NCBI GenBank assembly: GCA_002428685.1
Contig: DIXL01000129.1
Location: 1 to 7,993 of the forward strand
Reading direction: 5' to 3'
DNA length: 7,993 bases
Source of the DNA: Cloacimonetes bacterium UBA6081
Lineage (GTDB): Bacteria > Cloacimonadota > Cloacimonadia > Cloacimonadales > Cloacimonadaceae
Shown: in pieces, positions 4,163-7,993 of the stretch
How positions within the stretch are numbered: position 1 is the stretch's first letter
Layout: every line of letters starts with the position of its first letter
The notes under the pieces: generated by a model
Database searches by the model: none
What the model was told of the DNA's origin: nothing
What the model saw: the letters and a program-made list of their open reading frames with translations, nothing else
Program-made: the position numbers and the translations under genes

Positions 4163-6511
4163 CTATTTCATCAGCACCAGTCTGTGAGGTTTTTGCTGTT
4201 TGCCATCAATCTCCAGGCGTAGGAAATAGATACCGGAAGCCAGATGCCTGCCACTATCATCACAGCCTTCCCACGCGGCAAACTGCTCACCTTTGCTTTG
4301 AGATTCACTGATTAGGGTTTTTACCAGTTGTCCCCGGAGATTATAGATTTGCAGCTTGACTCGGGAGCTTTTGTCCAGATTGTAACGGATATTTACCTGA
4401 CCGACAAAGGGGTTGGGGTAAGTGCTGATTACTATTGGGCTTGGGAGATAGCTGTCCTCCAGAAGGACTGGATAGTTCCATTCGTTACAACCAATGTCGA
4501 TGGCTGAGCCATGGATACGCTGATTTCCATATAGATCAAACTCCGGTAGATACAAGCCTGTAGTATCGGCAGCTCCGGCATCCCTGCAAATAGAGCTGTT
4601 GCCCAAACGGTAAGATAGCGGATCATCCGGAATGGAGCTGCAAAAACCTGGATTTCCGGTTAAAATTACATCATTGAAAGTTATCTGGTTTGCTGCAACC
4701 GACGAGAAAGTATTTGGGTATCCCCGAATGAAGTTGTTGTTAAAATCTATGACAGAGGTGAAACTTGGCTGCGTGTTCTCGATCAGAATCTCAGCCGGCG
4801 TGTCGTTATCAAAGATGCAATTGGACACTTTAATATTGCCCTTCAGGGTTGCAGCAAAATTTCCTCCGCTGTTATTGGCAAAGGTGCAATTGCTGATCAG
4901 CGAAGTGGAATCCGTGAAAGCAGCAATATAGACAGGCGATTCACCTCCGCTATTATTGTTGGCCACAAGGATATTGTTCATGATTAAACGACTGCTGGAA
5001 TCACGATGAGACATACCAATACTAACTATGGCTGGCTCATCATACACCATGCTACTATTAAGGATTTGTGAGTTTTCAAAAGTAAGCTTATTACCTCTGA
5101 AATAGAATAGTGAATACGGGCCGTCGAATTCGTCTCCGGTGGTGTGGCAGTTATCAATTGTTAGCCCCTTTACTACTGCATCCACAGTGTGCAGCATTAA
5201 ACCAGATGTATAGCGGGATGATTGGCTGTTTATATGGACATCTTCAAGCTCAAAGAATGCTGGATAAGAGGGATTTGATCCCATGCCAATACCCTTCCAT
5301 GTATTAGACTGATGCGGGTAAATATGGATGTTTTTTAGTTTGAGGCCGTGTGATGATGACAAGCTAATTGCTACTGCTCCAATAGGACTGTTACTATAGT
5401 CAACTACAAGGTTTTCTATTATAGTATTATTCAATCTACTTCCGGTAATTGTCTCCCGGTAATGAAGGTTCTCCAGTATTGGTATTGAGATTGGATTGCC
5501 AAAAATTTTAACGAATGACTTTAATCCAATCGGATAAAACTGCCCATTATTAGTTGAATATACGCCTTCTGCAAGATGCACAGTTTTTGGGTTCAAGCTA
5601 TCAGAAGCTACCTTTTGCATTGCCCGGAAGATATTTTTCAATGGAGTATCGATGCTCAAACCGTCATTGGTATCATTACCGGTTGGAGAAACATACAGGT
5701 CTTGATTAACCTCTGTCCGATAGCCTCTCTGGATATCAACTACAGGAAATCCTCCAGGATCATCTGGAACACTCTTGGAAAAACGAATATAGTAGTCAGT
5801 AGTAGGGCAAAGAGTTCCCATGTCCAGGTAGATGGAAGTCTTCAATCTCGAATCTGTGGCAATGATGTCTTGCGTGCCGCCAGAGGTATTATTGTAAACG
5901 CTGCAACGGTTTACTTGATCAAAGATGATCTGACCATGGTTGCTCAGGTTAATTCCGCCTCCAATAGCGGCAAAATTATCTCTTACAATTGTGTCTTTTG
6001 CATGGATAGTACTCTGATAAATCCAAATCCCTCCTCCCCAATAAGCAAGGTTGTGTTCAACAATACAGTTTGAAACACAGAATGATGTGGCATAGTGAAC
6101 TGCAATGCCACCACCCAAATTGACTTGTACTCCTTGATAATAGGTAAGGGCTGAACCAGACCCTTTAGTAAGTGTAAAGCCATAGATGCCTGCATTGCTT
6201 GTTGCTGTTGTTGATTTTAACACCGATCCGCTTTGATTACCATCAATAATGGTGCTGTCCCGGTAGGCAGGATTGCCGGTAGTAAGTTCCAAACTTGCAA
6301 TGGTTATATTCTTGCCAACGTAGTCCACGTTTTCAATATATCTGCCGGGATGCACCAGAATTGTATCTCCATGAACAGAGGCAACTACTGCTGCCTGGAT
6401 TGAGCTAAAGGGCTGACTGCCATCCAAAGATACTCCCAAGACAGACGCAGACACGATGGTAGTTATACTCATCAATATTATGGCAATTAAGAAGATATGA
6501 CAAACTTTCAC
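4163..6511 (-). CDS. exported right-handed beta-helix protein with T9SS type A sorting domain
   Basis: A 782-residue protein predicted to be exported and displayed or released at the cell surface. Residues 1-22 are a Sec signal peptide (MKVCHIFLIAIILMSITTIVSA). Residues about 30-240 form a first parallel beta-helix region (SIQAAV...GDTILVHPGRYIENV, then GGGI turns at 133-136, 159-162 and 184-187). A second helix begins at 271 with LYVSPTGNDTNDGLSIDTPLK, a DUF1565-like start, and runs through repeated N/G-rich coils to about 615. Residues 619-678 (GNPGFCS...ICRDAGA...DLYGNQRIHGSAIDIGCNEW) resemble the choice-of-anchor Q end module. The C-terminus (698-782) is a FlgD-like T9SS type A sorting domain: YPNPF, IYNLRGQLVKTL, ASGIYFLRL, ending LVLMK. 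GTG is the start, with AAGGA 8-9 nt upstream. It is probably cotranscribed with the paralogous gene upstream. No catalytic residues can be named; adhesion or polysaccharide binding is only a guess. Confidence 0.85.
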   Translation of the reverse strand: MKVCHIFLIAIILMSITTIVSASVLGVSLDGSQPFSSIQAAVVASVHGDTILVHPGRYIENVDYVGKNITIASLELTTGNPAYRDSTIIDGNQSGSVLKSTTATSNAGIYGFTLTKGSGSALTYYQGVQVNLGGGIAVHYATSFCVSNCIVEHNLAYWGGGIWIYQSTIHAKDTIVRDNFAAIGGGINLSNHGQIIFDQVNRCSVYNNTSGGTQDIIATDSRLKTSIYLDMGTLCPTTDYYIRFSKSVPDDPGGFPVVDIQRGYRTEVNQDLYVSPTGNDTNDGLSIDTPLKNIFRAMQKVASDSLNPKTVHLAEGVYSTNNGQFYPIGLKSFVKIFGNPISIPILENLHYRETITGSRLNNTIIENLVVDYSNSPIGAVAISLSSSHGLKLKNIHIYPHQSNTWKGIGMGSNPSYPAFFELEDVHINSQSSRYTSGLMLHTVDAVVKGLTIDNCHTTGDEFDGPYSLFYFRGNKLTFENSQILNSSMVYDEPAIVSIGMSHRDSSSRLIMNNILVANNNSGGESPVYIAAFTDSTSLISNCTFANNSGGNFAATLKGNIKVSNCIFDNDTPAEILIENTQPSFTSVIDFNNNFIRGYPNTFSSVAANQITFNDVILTGNPGFCSSIPDDPLSYRLGNSSICRDAGAADTTGLYLPEFDLYGNQRIHGSAIDIGCNEWNYPVLLEDSYLPSPIVISTYPNPFVGQVNIRYNLDKSSRVKLQIYNLRGQLVKTLISESQSKGEQFAAWEGCDDSGRHLASGIYFLRLEIDGKQQKPHRLVLMK

Positions 6512-6519
6512 TTTTCAAT

Positions 6520-6524
6520 TCCTT
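6520..6524 (-). promoter_or_regulatory. ribosome binding site for the 6511 GTG start
   Basis: On the minus strand AAGGA (complement of 6520-6524) precedes the GTG at 6511-6509 by 8 nt. The next in-frame ATG (residue 14) would cut the signal peptide in half, so the GTG is preferred. Confidence 0.65.
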
Positions 6525-6528
6525 TTTG

Positions 6529-6570
6529 GGCTTCAGGTGCCAGGCAAACAGAGCCCTGGCACCTGAAGCC
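6529..6570 (-). repeat. perfect 16-bp intercistronic stem-loop
   Basis: GGCTTCAGGTGCCAGG (6529-6544) is followed after a 10-nt loop by its exact reverse complement (6555-6570). In the minus-strand transcript the hairpin begins 6 nt after the stop codon of the upstream gene and ends 4 nt before the ribosome binding site of the next. The bases after the hairpin on that strand are CAAAAAGG, with no U-run, and the plus strand has none either, so it does not fit a factor-independent terminator. More likely roles are transcript processing or protection giving unequal expression of the two genes, partial termination, or a dispersed palindromic repeat. Confidence 0.75.
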
Positions 6571-6576
6571 TGATAT

Positions 6577-7993
6577 CTATTTCAACATGATCATTTGCTT
6601 TACGATCGAATTACCCTTGTAGCTCAGTTTGCTGTAATATAGTCCGCTGGCTACCTTGCGATGCTGATTATCGGTTCCATCCCACACAACGCTATGTTTA
6701 CCGGAGGAAGCTACTGCTGTAATCAGAGAGCGGACCAATTGCCCTTTCAGGTTGTATATGTCCAGCTTTATATCTGCTGTTTCGGGAATACTGAATTTGA
6801 TGGTGGTGCTGGGATTAAAAGGATTGGGGTAAATGTCCAGCGATGTTTCAGGTAAACTGGGAGTTCCTGAATCACCAGAATCAATCTTCAGCTTATAATA
6901 GTAATTCTTGCGATTGAGGGAAAGCGGTTTGTTTACATACAGGTTAGATTCCTGATCCCACACATGGTAGGCAGGGATATGGTCAACGGCTGCCTTATCT
7001 TCTGTCCAAGTGCGGATTTCAACAACTGCATCGGGATCAGTATCGTCCAGCACATAGCCCGGGATTTCTACCAAACTATCTGTAACAACTGCAGCACCTT
7101 TGCAGATATCATCTACGTAGAGGGCAATTTCGCTGGGGAGTTCGCTGTTATCCAATTCCACATAAAAAGGTATGTATTCGGCTTTCTCGTCGTAAACAAA
7201 GTGGTTGGTTAATCCCTTCTCTATGGGTATCTGGAGGTTAGCATTTGTGTTCCAGAAAAACTGGGTATCACTGAAGCACTTTACTACTACCATATCTCCA
7301 TAGCTTAGAGTTGGCTCTTTGCCACATTGGAGAGCTATGATCCAGGGACTGCCCGGAACCATGTTTTCCCTAACCATAGTCCAGTTCTGGGTTTGGATAC
7401 TCCAGAGGTTACTCATTACACTTTCAAAAGCTTCCCGGGCATTTACAGTGTTTGGATGAAAGTATCCTAACCAGTTCTCATTTCCAATTTCCGCTGCTTT
7501 GCCAGCAGGTTGCGCCTTGATGATTAATGAATATTGATTTATCGCTGGAATAATCCCCGGAACTGCTATGCTTTGCTCGTTCTGCAGACCTTGTGCCATT
7601 TGAATTTTGTAGCCTTGTTGAGGGATTATCAAGTGAAATGTATCACCTATCCATTCACCGCTATAATAATGTATATCTTGCGCATTAGCATCCCGTACTT
7701 TCCAAGTTATTGAGTTTAATATTAAAGGGTCTCTTATAGGCAGGAAAAAAGTATTAGCCACATCCGGCTCATTTGTCGCAGGATTCCAAATCCTATCCAA
7801 CGTAGGAAAGCTCATCCATTTCAAGCCATTTCTTTGAGAATAAGGTGGGAATGTGTAGGTTATATACTCATGCGGGTATTCAGAGTATTGCACAGCTCCA
7901 ATATCTAATCTGTCTTCGCGAAATGGTGTTCCCAGACCGTTAATGCCGTAACCTGCCATAATCAAACTGCTACGGTTTATATCATCCCAAATC
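6577..7993 (-). CDS. exported protein with T9SS type A sorting domain (N-terminus beyond window)
   Basis: The frame is open to the window edge; 471 codons are visible. The TTG at 7965 is internal, since the frame reads on upstream as IWDDINRSS without a stop, so the true start and signal peptide lie outside. The visible part begins with GINGLGTPFREDRLDIGAVQY, the end of a choice-of-anchor Q/beta-helix module as in the neighbouring gene. Counting from the TTG, about 35-365 is a module I cannot assign (YTFPPYSQRNGLKWMSFPTL, several aromatic-rich strands, YYYKLKI at its end). Residues 379-462 are a FlgD-like T9SS type A sorting domain: YPNPFNPSTTIKFSIP, IYNLKGQLVRSL, VVWDGTD, ASGLYYSKL, ending MIMLK. 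The protein is expected to cross the outer membrane by T9SS. It is 65 bp upstream of, and paralogous at both the Q module and sorting domain to, the following gene. Confidence 0.85.
   Translation of the reverse strand, partial: IWDDINRSSLIMAGYGINGLGTPFREDRLDIGAVQYSEYPHEYITYTFPPYSQRNGLKWMSFPTLDRIWNPATNEPDVANTFFLPIRDPLILNSITWKVRDANAQDIHYYSGEWIGDTFHLIIPQQGYKIQMAQGLQNEQSIAVPGIIPAINQYSLIIKAQPAGKAAEIGNENWLGYFHPNTVNAREAFESVMSNLWSIQTQNWTMVRENMVPGSPWIIALQCGKEPTLSYGDMVVVKCFSDTQFFWNTNANLQIPIEKGLTNHFVYDEKAEYIPFYVELDNSELPSEIALYVDDICKGAAVVTDSLVEIPGYVLDDTDPDAVVEIRTWTEDKAAVDHIPAYHVWDQESNLYVNKPLSLNRKNYYYKLKIDSGDSGTPSLPETSLDIYPNPFNPSTTIKFSIPETADIKLDIYNLKGQLVRSLITAVASSGKHSVVWDGTDNQHRKVASGLYYSKLSYKGNSIVKQMIMLK

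Noticed and set aside
5576..6073. 165-codon plus-strand frame opposite the beta-helix gene, and other short frames within 4163-7965
   Set aside because: They are shadows of the minus-strand secreted-protein genes, without ribosome binding sites or protein features.
7963..7965. TTG at 7965 as the start of the right-most gene
   Set aside because: The frame remains open upstream to the window edge with protein-like sequence, there is no signal peptide after the TTG, and the first visible residues are already the end of a domain.

Overview
The window looks like a chromosomal segment from an uncultivated Gram-negative bacterium of the Candidatus Cloacimonadota type or a close relative in the FCB group. 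The reasoning is inference from two clues. The two proteins at the right end carry the YPNPF...GxL...GxY type A C-terminal sorting domain typical of type IX secretion (T9SS), and one of them has a large module that I cannot assign. No rRNA, tRNA, CRISPR array, prophage or complete insertion sequence was seen.

Layout from left to right: (a) the first codons of a leftward gene (1-32), divergent from a small rightward gene for an exported protein of unknown function (111-575). (b) uvrB on the minus strand (580-2586, GTG start), whose stop lies 4 bp from the stop of the exported-protein gene. (c) A rightward two-gene unit divergent from uvrB: a 107-residue protein of unknown function (2724-3047) overlapping by ATGA a nucleoside diphosphate kinase gene (3044-3499). 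(d) A scar of mobile DNA (about 3500-3990): the first 34 codons of an IS110-type transposase joined to the C-terminal tail of an unrelated DDE (IS1634/IS4-like) transposase, with terminal-repeat-like sequence on both sides. (e) A gene-free spacer (3915-4162). (f) Two tandem minus-strand genes for large exported cell-surface proteins. The upstream gene (6577 to the window edge) is incomplete at its N-terminus. The downstream one (4163-6511, GTG start) is a 782-residue right-handed beta-helix protein. A perfect 16-bp stem-loop sits in the 65-bp gap between them.

The left half is housekeeping: nucleotide excision repair and nucleotide balance. The right half is accessory: probable T9SS-exported beta-helix proteins, which in these lineages are surface or adhesin-like molecules and often belong to large paralogous families. 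The transposase scar marks the boundary between the two halves.

I did not find a convincing previously undescribed system. The most useful leads are the unknown 107-residue protein coupled to ndk, an NDK with an unusual substitution in a nucleotide-binding loop, the perfect intercistronic hairpin, two Shine-Dalgarno-masking hairpins, and the unassigned ~330-residue module in the right-most protein.
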